From: Oscillospiraceae bacterium
GTDB taxonomy: Bacteria > Bacillota > Clostridia > Oscillospirales > Ruminococcaceae
Assembly: GCA_017848155.1 (NCBI GenBank)
Contig: JAGAKC010000189.1
Coordinates: forward strand, 1-30,343
Direction: 5' to 3'
Length of the DNA stretch: 30,343 nucleotides
The translations under genes were made by a program, and so were the position numbers. Of the stretch, positions 1 through 8,869 are shown piece after piece (within the stretch, counting starts at the first letter, position 1; every line of letters starts with the position of its first letter). The notes under the pieces are model-generated. The model ran no database searches, was not told the DNA's origin, and saw only the letters and a list, made by a program, of their open reading frames with translations.

Positions 1-1017
1 CAGATCAAGCCGCAGGCAGGTCTGCTTACAGGCGGTGAGTGGCGTGACAACGATCATTGGAACGACTGGGTGTCATTGTATCAGTCGCACGACGAGTGGA
101 ACGACTATCGTGAGCTGTGGCAGGTGAGCTTTGAAAACAGGTATGAGGTGATAGTAACAGCAGACGGGGAACCTGTGGAGGGAGCGAAGGTTACTGCTTC
201 CTGCGGATATATCAAAGAGGCTGTTACGGATAACAAAGGACGTGCTTACCTGTTCTTTGATGATTGCAGCACAGATGAGGTGCATGAAATAAAGGCGGAA
301 TACGGAGATGTGAGCAAGTCGGAAGCTGTCGACATGGAAAGCTCTGCGAAGATAGAGATCGATCTTGGTCAGTCGGAGATGGATGGTCAGCCTGCATTGG
401 AGCTGATGCTGATGATAGACACCACGGGCTCCATGGGCGATGAGCTTGGCTATATCCAGGCAGAACTTGAGGATGTTATCGAACGGGTAAAAAGCGATAA
501 CGGTAACATTCCGATAAAGCTGAGTGTGAACTTCTATCGTGATGAGTACGATGAATATATAGTAAGAGATTTCCCTTTTACAGAGGATATAAGCAGCGCA
601 ATAGTTGATCTTGCCGCACAGCGCTATGATGGCGGCGGCGACTATCCCGAGGCAGTTCACACGGCTCTTACCAATGCGGTAAAAGAGCACGAATGGAGCG
701 AGGACTCCACAAAGCTGATGTTCATAATTCTTGATGCACCGCCTCATGATGACGATCAGATAATAGATGAAGTCAATGCAAGGATAGCAGATGCGGCTGC
801 CAGAGGAATAAGGATCATCCCTGTTGCATCCAGCGGAGTTGACAAGGCTACAGAATACCTGTTAAGGACCATGGCATTTGCTACGGGAGGAACCTATACA
901 TTCCTTACAGACCACAGCGGTATCGGAGGTTCGCATATCGAGCCGACGATAGGCGACTATCAGGTAGAAAAGCTTAACGATATGATGGTAAGGATAATAA
1001 ACAGCTACCTTGAATAA
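1..1017 (+). CDS. VWA-domain protein, 5'-truncated by window edge
   Basis: The reading frame is open from base 1, so the true start lies upstream; the GTG at 70 is internal. The visible 338 residues begin with a Trp/Asp-rich stretch (LLTGGEWRDNDHW) and then a carboxypeptidase-regulatory-like beta fold (VTADGEPVEGAKVTA, then TDNKGRAYLFF). From about fragment residue 135 to the end there is a von Willebrand factor A domain. Its MIDAS metal site is visible as DTTGSM (first Asp at fragment residue ~140), and GGGDYPEAVHTAL and the later ILDAPPHDD follow the VWA pattern. VWA domains bind protein partners through a divalent metal. The order Ig-like then VWA suggests a surface or secreted protein, and a signal peptide or lipobox would be expected in the missing part. 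It ends 20 nt before a strong hairpin, so it is probably the last gene of its unit. Family call is good; the specific role is unknown. Confidence 0.85.
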   Translation, partial: QIKPQAGLLTGGEWRDNDHWNDWVSLYQSHDEWNDYRELWQVSFENRYEVIVTADGEPVEGAKVTASCGYIKEAVTDNKGRAYLFFDDCSTDEVHEIKAEYGDVSKSEAVDMESSAKIEIDLGQSEMDGQPALELMLMIDTTGSMGDELGYIQAELEDVIERVKSDNGNIPIKLSVNFYRDEYDEYIVRDFPFTEDISSAIVDLAAQRYDGGGDYPEAVHTALTNAVKEHEWSEDSTKLMFIILDAPPHDDDQIIDEVNARIADAAARGIRIIPVASSGVDKATEYLLRTMAFATGGTYTFLTDHSGIGGSHIEPTIGDYQVEKLNDMMVRIINSYLE

Positions 1018-1036
1018 AGCGATACTTGAAAAAATG

Positions 1037-1078
1037 CGCCGTACAGAGCAGCCCTTTCCCGGGCAGCTTTGTACGGCG
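1037..1078 (+). terminator. Hairpin terminator after the VWA gene
   Basis: Long stem CGCCGTACA...TGTACGGCG, continued inward by AGC/GCT and GCCC/GGGC around a short loop. The downstream T content is moderate rather than a clean run, so it could act as a terminator or as an mRNA 3' stabiliser. It lies between the VWA stop and the promoter of the next unit. Confidence 0.75.
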
Positions 1079-1130
1079 TATTCTGCGTGTAATATTTCCT
1101 TAAATTTTCACATAGAAAAAGGATTTGTTG

Positions 1131-1159
1131 TTGAAATTATGCGCAGAATATGTTATACT
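1131..1159 (+). promoter_or_regulatory. Sigma-A promoter for the Prok-RING gene
   Basis: TTGAAA (1131-1136), a 17-bp spacer and TATACT (1154-1159), with TGT just before the -10 (extended -10). It is placed about 75 bp before the start codon and just after the preceding terminator. It probably drives the run of + strand genes that follows. Confidence 0.75.
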
Positions 1160-1234
1160 TAATAATGTATATGTATGTCCGGAAATGATCTTCAGGATCG
1201 TTTCGATTATGTATCATAGTAGAAAGGAATGCAA

Positions 1235-2236
1235 ATGTCCAGATTTAAAGATAGATCTTGTCCCGTATGCCGTGTGACATTCAAGGACACCGATGACATA
1301 GTAGTCTGCCCTGAATGTGGTACGCCCCATCACAGGGAGTGCTATATGAGTATAGGCGAGTGCGGAGTTTCTGCGTACCATGCAGAAGGTTTTGTCTGGA
1401 AAGGGATGCTGCCCGACGAGGAGAAAAAAGCTCAGCAGGAAGCGCTTGAAAAGGCTGCACAGGAGGTGGAGGACCGCCGTGAGTTCGTAAGCAGCGATCC
1501 GCACGTGGCGGAATATCCGTCGGGTGTACCGGGACAGAATGTAAACAGCACCCGTGGGTACGGCGAAGCAGACAGCGGAAACGGACTTCCCGAGATGGAT
1601 GCGCTGAGTCAGATACCCGATCCTTATCAGAGCGTTTATCGGTCGATACGTGAGATAACGGAGGACGAGGTCCGAGGAAAGGACGGCGTTTCCGGTAAGG
1701 AGCTCTGCTATTTTGCAGGAAAGTCTATAATCCACTACGCACAGGCGTTCAACGCATTCAGAAACGGCGTTATGAGAAACGGAAAGCTACAGCCCGTAAA
1801 GGTGTTTTTCAATTTCTGTTCGGGACTTTTCTCTCCCATACACCAGTTTTATCGCCGCATGGACATTCTCGGTATCGTGATGCTGCTGATATCAGGTATT
1901 GCATCACTGCCCGGAGTGTTTTTATACTGGTTCCAGGAAAAGGCGATAGAGCTTTCTGCGTCGATGGTATCAACGCTTGATATCCTCTCGGCTGTTGGAA
2001 ATTTCATAGGACTTGGTTCGACAGTCCTGTTGTGCGTATTCGGCGATTATCTGTATTACAGATACTGCGTAAGACGTATTAAGAGGATACGTGTGAACTA
2101 TGATGACGGCAAGGCAGAGGGATATTACACGGCGCTTACGGAAAGCGGTGCACCGTCACGGCTTCGTGCAGTGATAGGAATTCTTGCCAATATGCTGATG
2201 GCACAGTTTGTTATGCGGCTTCCGCTTATATTATAA
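1235..2236 (+). CDS. Membrane-anchored Prok-RING (RING finger) protein
   Basis: Protein of 333 residues. The N-terminus carries a binuclear treble-clef zinc motif: CPVC, then CPECGTPHHREC, then a further Cys in IGECG. This is the Cys/His pattern of bacterial RING family 1 (Prok-RING_1). A charged, probably unstructured linker of ~120 residues follows (EEKKAQQEALEKAAQE and onward). At least two hydrophobic segments lie near the C-terminus (MDILGIVMLLISGIASL; FIGLGSTVLLCVFGDYLYY), so it is a membrane protein with a cytoplasmic zinc domain. I chose the ATG at 1235 because AAAGGA (1223-1228) is 6 nt upstream; the in-frame ATG at 1229 directly abuts that site. Bacterial RINGs of this class sit in many contexts and ubiquitin-ligase activity should not be assumed. 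A glycosyltransferase gene follows after 37 nt, probably in the same operon. Exact role unknown. Confidence 0.8.
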   Translation: MSRFKDRSCPVCRVTFKDTDDIVVCPECGTPHHRECYMSIGECGVSAYHAEGFVWKGMLPDEEKKAQQEALEKAAQEVEDRREFVSSDPHVAEYPSGVPGQNVNSTRGYGEADSGNGLPEMDALSQIPDPYQSVYRSIREITEDEVRGKDGVSGKELCYFAGKSIIHYAQAFNAFRNGVMRNGKLQPVKVFFNFCSGLFSPIHQFYRRMDILGIVMLLISGIASLPGVFLYWFQEKAIELSASMVSTLDILSAVGNFIGLGSTVLLCVFGDYLYYRYCVRRIKRIRVNYDDGKAEGYYTALTESGAPSRLRAVIGILANMLMAQFVMRLPLIL

Positions 2237-2273
2237 TTTATAAATAAAAAAGAAACAAAGGATGGACGATTAT

Positions 2274-3278
2274 ATGAAGCTGATCATTCAGATACCCTGC
2301 TACAATGAAGCGGCAACGCTTGATGTGACGATAAACGATCTTCCCCGTCATATCGATGGAATAGATGAGATAGAATATCTCATCATAAACGACGGAAGTA
2401 CAGATGAAACCGTACAGCGTGCAAAAGAGCTTGGCGTACATCATATCGTAAGCTTTGTGCACAACCGTGGTCTGGCAAAGGGCCTTATGGCAGGCATTGA
2501 CGCATGCTTAAGACTTGGCGCAGACATCATCGTAAACACTGACGCTGATAATCAGTACAGCGGTCACGACATCGAAAAGCTGGTGCGTCCCCTGCTTGAG
2601 GGCAAGGCAACTATGGTCATAGGCAACCGCCGTACAGATTCCATAGAGCATTTCTCTCCGCTCAAGAAGAAGCTCCAGAAGCTCGGCAACGGCGTTGTGA
2701 GAAAGGCAAGCGGCACTGATGTCGTTGATACCACCAGCGGCTTCCGCAGTTATACAAGAGAGGCAGCTATGCACCTTAACGTGCTGTCGGACTACACCTA
2801 TACACTTGAAACGATCATTACGGCAGGCGCTGACAGGACAAAGATAATGTCCGTGGATATCAATACAAATCCCGAGCTTAGAAAAAGCCGTCTTTTCAAG
2901 TCGATGTGGGGCTACATCAAGCGCTCCAGCGGTACTATCATACGCAACTATGTCATGAGAAAGCCGCTCAAGACGTTTCTCGGGATAGCGTCGATATTCG
3001 TTATACTGGCACTCGCGCTGGGAATCAGATTTATCGTATACCTCTGCCTTGGAGAGGGCGACGGTCATATCCAGTCTCTTGTGCTGATGGCAGTGCTTGC
3101 TATAGTTGGTATACAGATAGGCATTTTCGGACTTGTGGCGGACGCAATTTCAGGCTGCCGTAAGGTAATGGATGAAACTCTTTTCCATGTCAAGAGAGTG
3201 GAGTACAATAACACCAACGAGAAATGTAAGAATTACAACATCTGCAGCTACTCAAAAGAGGAAATCAATAGATCATGA
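2274..3278 (+). CDS. GT2 family membrane glycosyltransferase (GtrB/DPM1-like)
   Basis: Protein of 334 residues. The N-terminal half is a GT-A fold family 2 transferase: IQIPCYNEAATL at the start, IINDGSTDET at ~37, and the metal/nucleotide-sugar motif DAD at residues 90-92. The polyprenyl-phosphate-transferase signature TSGFRSY follows at ~155. Two membrane segments near the C-terminus (FLGIASIFVILALALGI; LVLMAVLAIVGIQIGIF) give the topology of GtrB/CsbB enzymes. These move a sugar from a nucleotide carrier to undecaprenyl phosphate on the inner face of the membrane. I chose the ATG at 2274 (MKLIIQIPCYNE), which matches family starts and has AAAGGA 11 nt upstream; the ATG at 2262 overlaps that site. 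The stop overlaps the next start (ATGA), showing translational coupling with a GT-C-like enzyme, which would use the lipid-linked sugar outside. The sugar is unknown. Confidence 0.88.
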   Translation: MKLIIQIPCYNEAATLDVTINDLPRHIDGIDEIEYLIINDGSTDETVQRAKELGVHHIVSFVHNRGLAKGLMAGIDACLRLGADIIVNTDADNQYSGHDIEKLVRPLLEGKATMVIGNRRTDSIEHFSPLKKKLQKLGNGVVRKASGTDVVDTTSGFRSYTREAAMHLNVLSDYTYTLETIITAGADRTKIMSVDINTNPELRKSRLFKSMWGYIKRSSGTIIRNYVMRKPLKTFLGIASIFVILALALGIRFIVYLCLGEGDGHIQSLVLMAVLAIVGIQIGIFGLVADAISGCRKVMDETLFHVKRVEYNNTNEKCKNYNICSYSKEEINRS

Positions 3279-5137
3279 AAGAAAAGCTGGAGCGGTTTTA
3301 TTCCGCATTTGGCGACAGGGGTGTAATGTTTCTCCTGTTTGCGTTTTCGGTAGTCATCCATGCGATGCTGGCACTTATGATGGAGCTGCCTGCGATTAAT
3401 CCCGATGAGATAGGCACGGCGAGCGTTGCCGCATTCTACGGCGGCAAGGACTGGTCGGCGATGATGGGCTCTATAGGCTATTATTACGGCTATATCCAGG
3501 CAGTGTTTTATGCGCCGCTTGTGATGGTGTTCGATTCGCCGTATGCGCTGTATAAGGCTATGCTGGTAATGAACGGTGTTCTTATCAGCTTCATTCCGAT
3601 GATAGCATACCATCTTGCGGCAAAGCTGGGCGTGCCGAGGGTATGGCAGAAATCGGTCATCGCACTGTGCTGCGGATTTTACATCACTTACATAGCACAT
3701 TCCAAGTTCATCTGGAACGAAGCTATATCCAGCCTGCTTCCATGGGCGCTGGTTTGGTGCGTGTTCATGGCATGGGACAGGAAAAACAAATACACGAAGT
3801 TTACGTTTTCCGTGCTGACAGGTTTTCTGTGTGCGGTGTGCTACGGTGCACATTCACGGCTTATCGCTGTTGTACTTGCACTGGTGCTGACCCTTGTTCT
3901 GGTGAGAGTCATCCTTAGAGAAAAGATACTCAATCTTCCTGCGTTTTTCGTTTCTCTGGCAGCGTCATTTGTTGCCGAGCATTTTTTCAGGCTGATGATA
4001 GAGAATACCGTCTGGGACGGCCATGTCACAGGAAACACCGTTGAGTCGGGACTCGGCAGGATAGATGCGCTGCTTACTGGGGCAGGTTTCGGAAGATTTC
4101 TTGCGACCCTTTTCGGACACCTGTACACCTTTGTTACATCTACGGCAGGTCTTGGCGCTATCGCAGTGGCGTTTTTCATCGTGCTTATCGTCACGAGATT
4201 GAACGAGTGGTATGCGAATCGCCGCAAGCGGAACGAGGACGGCACACGAGTTTATGAGCCGATAAAGCAAAAGCACAGTCTGCGGATCATCGTATTTGGT
4301 ATCTATGCATTCTTTACGGTTGGCGGTTCCATGCTGCTTTCTGTGCTTTATAAGTTCAATTCGGGACAGTTTGGCGACATAAAGGATCTTGTCATTTTCG
4401 GAAGATATACAGATAATGTTGCGCCGCTGGCGATCTTTCTGGCAGCAGCGTATATATTCCTTTACGGCTACTCGGTCAAAAACATCATCGGCAGTGCCGC
4501 TATATATGCATATATCTGCTTTGGCTTTGCCACCACAACATATCCGATACTTGGCGATGGAACATATCGTGAATCTCCCGTGCTGGGACTTATGCCATGG
4601 CGTTTCGGAGAGAGCTGTGCAGAGGATTTTTCCGAGCTGAGCTTCATAATCATGTCGTCGTCTGTGTTTGCGGTGTTTGCGATGTTTGTGGTGTTTGCGG
4701 CATCTACACGACGCTTCAGAACGCAGCTTGCATCGGTGGCGATGTGCGGAATATTCATTTATACGACAGTATATACCGGCACAGCTTATCTCCCCATGAG
4801 AGCGGAGGAGAACCTTGCAAAGACCGCACCGATAAAAGAGATATCCGAGCTTGTGTACAATGATACTCAGTCGCCGCCGATAGTGGTGTATAAGTCTGTA
4901 TCAAGGACAGCTGCGCTGCTTCAGTTTCTCAATCCCGACACGACAGTGCTTAAGATAAATAAAATGAACCGACTTCCCGAATCAGGTATAATCATCATCG
5001 AGAATGGCAATGAGATACCGCTTCGTCCCGACGAATATGACGTTATGGGCAGGACGGACGATCATACTGTGCTTGCCTATGGAGAAGCGGCAAGGGATTA
5101 TATCAAATACAGAGGTGCCAGTGTATCTGCACCATAA
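3275..5137 (+). CDS. Polytopic GT-C-like glycosyltransferase, copy 1
   Basis: Protein of 620 residues with many hydrophobic segments. The first transmembrane helix (about residues 17-38) is followed by NPDEIG, where Asp44-Glu45 fit the catalytic acidic pair in the first outer loop of GT-C enzymes that use polyprenyl-phosphate sugars. Other landmarks shared with the next gene are DWSAMMGS, HSKFIWNEAI, FGRYTDNVAPLAIF and LGLMPWRFGE. The last ~110 residues form a soluble, presumably extracytoplasmic tail. The start overlaps the GT2 stop by 4 nt. Together they fit a system in which GT2 makes an undecaprenyl-P-sugar and the GT-C enzyme transfers it to a surface polymer or protein outside the cell. 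No flippase of the GtrA type is visible in the window. Acceptor and sugar are unknown; the GT-C call rests on topology and the acidic motif. Confidence 0.75.
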   Translation: MKEKLERFYSAFGDRGVMFLLFAFSVVIHAMLALMMELPAINPDEIGTASVAAFYGGKDWSAMMGSIGYYYGYIQAVFYAPLVMVFDSPYALYKAMLVMNGVLISFIPMIAYHLAAKLGVPRVWQKSVIALCCGFYITYIAHSKFIWNEAISSLLPWALVWCVFMAWDRKNKYTKFTFSVLTGFLCAVCYGAHSRLIAVVLALVLTLVLVRVILREKILNLPAFFVSLAASFVAEHFFRLMIENTVWDGHVTGNTVESGLGRIDALLTGAGFGRFLATLFGHLYTFVTSTAGLGAIAVAFFIVLIVTRLNEWYANRRKRNEDGTRVYEPIKQKHSLRIIVFGIYAFFTVGGSMLLSVLYKFNSGQFGDIKDLVIFGRYTDNVAPLAIFLAAAYIFLYGYSVKNIIGSAAIYAYICFGFATTTYPILGDGTYRESPVLGLMPWRFGESCAEDFSELSFIIMSSSVFAVFAMFVVFAASTRRFRTQLASVAMCGIFIYTTVYTGTAYLPMRAEENLAKTAPIKEISELVYNDTQSPPIVVYKSVSRTAALLQFLNPDTTVLKINKMNRLPESGIIIIENGNEIPLRPDEYDVMGRTDDHTVLAYGEAARDYIKYRGASVSAP

Positions 5138-5171
5138 TGTTATCCGTATATCGGAATAACGGAGGAAATAT

Positions 5172-7475
5172 ATGAATGATATCGAAATGACCGCGCGGTC
5201 AAAAAAAGGTGCTTCGGATCTTCTGAAGTCGGAAGCCTTTGTTATGCTGTGCATTTACGCAGGAGCGCTGCTTATACATGTTCTCCTGTCGCTTTGCACC
5301 ACTATATTTAACCTTACTCCCGATGAGTATAGTGTTACGGCGATAGGTGCGTACCTTAACGGCTACGACTGGTCGTCGACCGTATCGACAGGCGGTTATT
5401 ACGGATATTTTCAGGGTCTGCTCTATACTCCGATATATCTGCTGACAGACGATCCGTATCTGCGCTATGACCTTATGATAGTGATGAACGATATCATTAT
5501 CAGCGTTATCCCAGTCATTATCTACTATCTCGGCAGAAGGGCTTTTGACATCAACAGAGGTCCTGCGCTGCTGTTTGCGTTTATTTCAGGACTTTATCCC
5601 TGTTATGTCCTGCTGACAAAGTTCACATGGAATGAAACGATGTGCAATACCCTTCCGTGGGTATTTCTGCTGCTTGCATACAAGAGCGTTGATTGCAGCA
5701 ATACAGTCAAAAAGCAGGTGTTTTCCGTACTTGGCGGACTTACGCTGATGGCAGGATATGCAACGCACGGTCGTATGCTGTCGCTTCTTGCGGCAGGTGT
5801 GGTGCTGGTGCTTGCATATTTCCTGATAACCAGGAAGCGCATTTTCTGCTTCACAGGCTTTTTCGCAAGCATAGTAGTCGGCTTTGTTGCTGACAATCTG
5901 CTGAAGGATTTCTTTCAGGATGCGCTGTGGCTGATAAACGATATCGACAAGGTGCCTACCAACACTATTGAAAAGATGATATCCAGGATCCTTGCCATGG
6001 ATATGGAGGCTATCGGAAACTTTTTCAAGACGCTTATCGGACATTTCTTCTATTTTATTTCTGCAACATGGGGCTTTGGTGCGATATGCCTTGTCCTGAT
6101 AATAAGCGCTTTGGTGATATATATAAAGCGCTGCATCGCTGTCAGAAAGGCAGAAAAGACAGAAGGTACTGTTGTGGAAGCGTATATCAGCGACAACGAC
6201 GGACTTCTTACACTGTTCGCTTTTCTCGCAATGGGTGCTGTTTTTGTTGTCAGTGTGTTCTTCAAAGCCACCTCAACGGTGCTTGATTCAAGAGCTGACA
6301 CGATGATATACGGCAGATATACCGAGGTATTCTATCCTATCGCTATTTTTGCGACGATGATACTTATCTATCGTGGTAAGCTGACGTTTATCCATTCCTT
6401 TGCGTCGCTGGTGGCAGCATCGGTGATAAACACGCTCACCATGACCTTTGTCGCCCCCTGTGTTACTGCGGGTGAGAGAATGGTGTCGGCGATGATAATG
6501 GGACTTATGCCTCTTCGTTATGGCGAGAAGGTAAAGGACATCCCTACCAACGATACTTTTTTAAAGATAATCATTACCACAATGGCGGTGCTTTTTGTCA
6601 TTGTAATTATCCATCTTATCAGAAAGAACGACGAAAAGATATACAAGTTCATAGCTGTGCCGCTTGCGGGACTTCTCCTTTATACCAATGTTATCTGCTA
6701 CACCAGCTACAATCTGCCGCAGGCCAAAAGCTCGCTGGTCGGTGCAAATCACATGGAGGAGGCACTTGAAAAGCTGGACGGAAGCGGATTTACTGTTCAC
6801 TGCTTTGCACTTGCTAAGGAGCGTTATGTAAAGGCACAGTTCCTGTATCCCGAGATGAATTTTAAAGTAGTTACCAATTTCTCGGCGCTGTCTAAGCTTG
6901 AGGAGCGTCCAGATTTTATCGTGTCCGACAGAGAGGATGCGCTTCAGCTCTGGCTTGATGGCGTGTATCTTGTGGGAGATATCAACAGCGATTCCTACCT
7001 GTACGCATGCTCTGAGGAAGCATATGAATGGGCAAAGGCAGAGGGTCTTGCGCTGTCCGAAAACGGCTACGTTGAGTACAGCGGCGCTGAGATACCTGCA
7101 ACTGAAGATGTGGAGAAAACAGAGGCTGCTGCGGTGATGCCTGTGTCCACTGCGGTGTACACCAACTATGCCCTGATATATAAAGCAGGAACCTATTACT
7201 TCACCGTATACGGCGACGGCGTTGACCGTGACAAGCTGACCGTAACTCTCACAAGCAACAAGGGTGAGAGCAAGCTTGACTACACAGTTGTGGAGCAGGC
7301 TGACGGTGTGCTGAAGATAGCATTTACAGTGGATAAAAAGACAGAGAATGTCCGCTTCAAGCTCAGCAATAACACAGGCGCTGAAGTGGTCATCGACCGT
7401 ATCGTATTTGAAAAGGATGAGGCGGTAAATAACTATGCCATGGCAAAACGCACAGCGCAGTCTTCTTTAAGCTGA
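5172..7475 (+). CDS. Polytopic GT-C-like glycosyltransferase, copy 2, with C-terminal beta domain
   Basis: Protein of 767 residues and a diverged paralogue of the gene before it. Matching landmarks in the same order are TPDEYS (Asp51-Glu52), DWSSTVSTGGYYGYFQG, LTKFTWNETM, YGRYTEVFYPIAIF and MGLMPLRYGE. It is longer: after the last membrane segment (about residue 505) there are ~260 extracytoplasmic residues. These end in a beta-rich part (AGTYYFTVYGDGVDRDKL, then FKLSNNTGAEVVIDRIVF) that looks like a carbohydrate-binding or Ig-type sandwich. The ribosome site GGAGG lies 7 nt before the ATG, and the gap to copy 1 is 34 nt, so they are probably co-transcribed. Two transferases behind one GT2 suggests two acceptors or two successive steps; this is inference. 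Confidence 0.72.
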   Translation: MNDIEMTARSKKGASDLLKSEAFVMLCIYAGALLIHVLLSLCTTIFNLTPDEYSVTAIGAYLNGYDWSSTVSTGGYYGYFQGLLYTPIYLLTDDPYLRYDLMIVMNDIIISVIPVIIYYLGRRAFDINRGPALLFAFISGLYPCYVLLTKFTWNETMCNTLPWVFLLLAYKSVDCSNTVKKQVFSVLGGLTLMAGYATHGRMLSLLAAGVVLVLAYFLITRKRIFCFTGFFASIVVGFVADNLLKDFFQDALWLINDIDKVPTNTIEKMISRILAMDMEAIGNFFKTLIGHFFYFISATWGFGAICLVLIISALVIYIKRCIAVRKAEKTEGTVVEAYISDNDGLLTLFAFLAMGAVFVVSVFFKATSTVLDSRADTMIYGRYTEVFYPIAIFATMILIYRGKLTFIHSFASLVAASVINTLTMTFVAPCVTAGERMVSAMIMGLMPLRYGEKVKDIPTNDTFLKIIITTMAVLFVIVIIHLIRKNDEKIYKFIAVPLAGLLLYTNVICYTSYNLPQAKSSLVGANHMEEALEKLDGSGFTVHCFALAKERYVKAQFLYPEMNFKVVTNFSALSKLEERPDFIVSDREDALQLWLDGVYLVGDINSDSYLYACSEEAYEWAKAEGLALSENGYVEYSGAEIPATEDVEKTEAAAVMPVSTAVYTNYALIYKAGTYYFTVYGDGVDRDKLTVTLTSNKGESKLDYTVVEQADGVLKIAFTVDKKTENVRFKLSNNTGAEVVIDRIVFEKDEAVNNYAMAKRTAQSSLS

Positions 7476-7492
7476 ATTGGAGGGTATTTGTT

Positions 7493-8845
7493 ATGCCAGT
7501 GATTAGAAAGCCACAAAGGTCAATAGCACCGGCACGAATGATGGTGCTGGGATTTCTTGTAATAATTCTGGTTGGCACCTTACTTCTTTGCCTTCCGATA
7601 TCATCAAAGAGTGGTAGCTATACACCGTTATTTGATTGCTTGTTTACAGCGACATCGGCAACCTGCGTTACAGGACTTATAATATATGATACCTTTTCGC
7701 ACTGGAGTGTTTTTGGTCAGACTGTAATTGCACTTCTTATACAGATCGGCGGTCTGGGCTTTGTAACGATCATAACCTTTTTTAATATTGCTGCGGGGAA
7801 GAAGTTGGGATATCGTACTATTGCTGATGCGGCGGATGGATTGACGGAGAATAACTTTGTCGGCGGAAAAAAAATTTTCATCAGCATAATAAAGTATTCA
7901 TTTATTATTGAATTAATAGGAGCTGCTGTTCTTGCAATATCCTTTGTTCCCAGGTATGGTGCCTATGGAGTATGGGTAAGCATATTTATGAGTATAACAG
8001 CTTTCTGCAATGCAGGCTTTGACCTTATGGGGCAGGAGGAACAATTTTCTAGTCTTATGCATTTTCAGGATGATCCGTTAGTGCTTATAACAATTGCACT
8101 TTTGATCATTGTTGGTGGTATCGGCTTTATAGTCTGGGAAAATTTTCTGAACTACAAAAAGGTGCGTAAGCTTAACCTTCATACCCGCGCTGTATTGGTT
8201 ATGACAGCTATACTGGTTGTTGGCGGTACGTTGTTTTATCTTTTTGCAGAATGGAATAATCCTGCTACATTAAAGGATATGAGCTTTGGTGAAAAGCTTG
8301 TTAATGCGTTTTTCTCGAGTGTTACTGCAAGAACAGCAGGATATAACAGCATTTCAATAGAGGGAATGACTGATTTTGCACAGCTGGGAACAGTAGCGCT
8401 GATGTTTGTCGGAGCGGCTCCTGCTTCTACAGGCGGAGGAATAAAGGTCACTACGTTATTGGTGCTCGTTATGACAGTGGTATCTTACATCAGGAACAAA
8501 AACGATGTAGAGATATTTCATCACAAGATAGATAAGCTTGTTGTTTATCGTACATTAGTTATTACCGCATTGTATATGACGGTTTCAGCGCTCTGCTTTA
8601 CCGTGTTGTATTGCTCCTCATCATCGAATGCGGTCGCGTGTCTTTTCGAATCTGTTTCAGCTTTGGCGACCACTGGATTGTCAGCGGGAGTAACAGCAAA
8701 CGCATCATTTGCAGGGCAGATGACATTGATCGTAACGATGTTTATCGGCAGAGTCGGTCCTGTATCCATTATCATGTCGCTTACTCTTAATGGCAAGAAA
8801 CGAAAGAACATAGTTGTCCCGGATGGACAAATACTTATCGGATAA
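7493..8845 (+). CDS. ktrB: TrkH/KtrB family potassium uptake channel subunit
   Basis: Protein of 450 residues, the usual KtrB length. The four pore-loop repeats of the SKT superfamily are all visible: TSATCVTGL (residues ~54-62), AFCNAGFDL, TARTAGYN and SALATTGLS, each with the selectivity-filter glycine. It forms the membrane pore for K+ (often Na+-coupled) uptake and is normally gated by a cytosolic KtrA/TrkA RCK ring. No ktrA follows; the next gene is an rRNA/tRNA methyltransferase gene. It starts 17 nt after the preceding gene with GGAGGG upstream, so it may be read from the glycosyltransferase operon. By eye its codons are more A/T-rich than those of the glycosyltransferase genes, so it may have a separate history. 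KtrB is preferred over TrkH by length and loop sequences. Confidence 0.9.
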   Translation: MPVIRKPQRSIAPARMMVLGFLVIILVGTLLLCLPISSKSGSYTPLFDCLFTATSATCVTGLIIYDTFSHWSVFGQTVIALLIQIGGLGFVTIITFFNIAAGKKLGYRTIADAADGLTENNFVGGKKIFISIIKYSFIIELIGAAVLAISFVPRYGAYGVWVSIFMSITAFCNAGFDLMGQEEQFSSLMHFQDDPLVLITIALLIIVGGIGFIVWENFLNYKKVRKLNLHTRAVLVMTAILVVGGTLFYLFAEWNNPATLKDMSFGEKLVNAFFSSVTARTAGYNSISIEGMTDFAQLGTVALMFVGAAPASTGGGIKVTTLLVLVMTVVSYIRNKNDVEIFHHKIDKLVVYRTLVITALYMTVSALCFTVLYCSSSSNAVACLFESVSALATTGLSAGVTANASFAGQMTLIVTMFIGRVGPVSIIMSLTLNGKKRKNIVVPDGQILIG

Positions 8846-8869
8846 AAATAACAGAAAGGATCTGCTATT

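Noticed and set aside
1..1017. The VWA protein as the missing TerY partner of the kinase module
   Set aside because: It is 10 kb away, in another transcription unit, and its layout (Ig-like then VWA, no TerY-C zinc region) is that of a surface protein.
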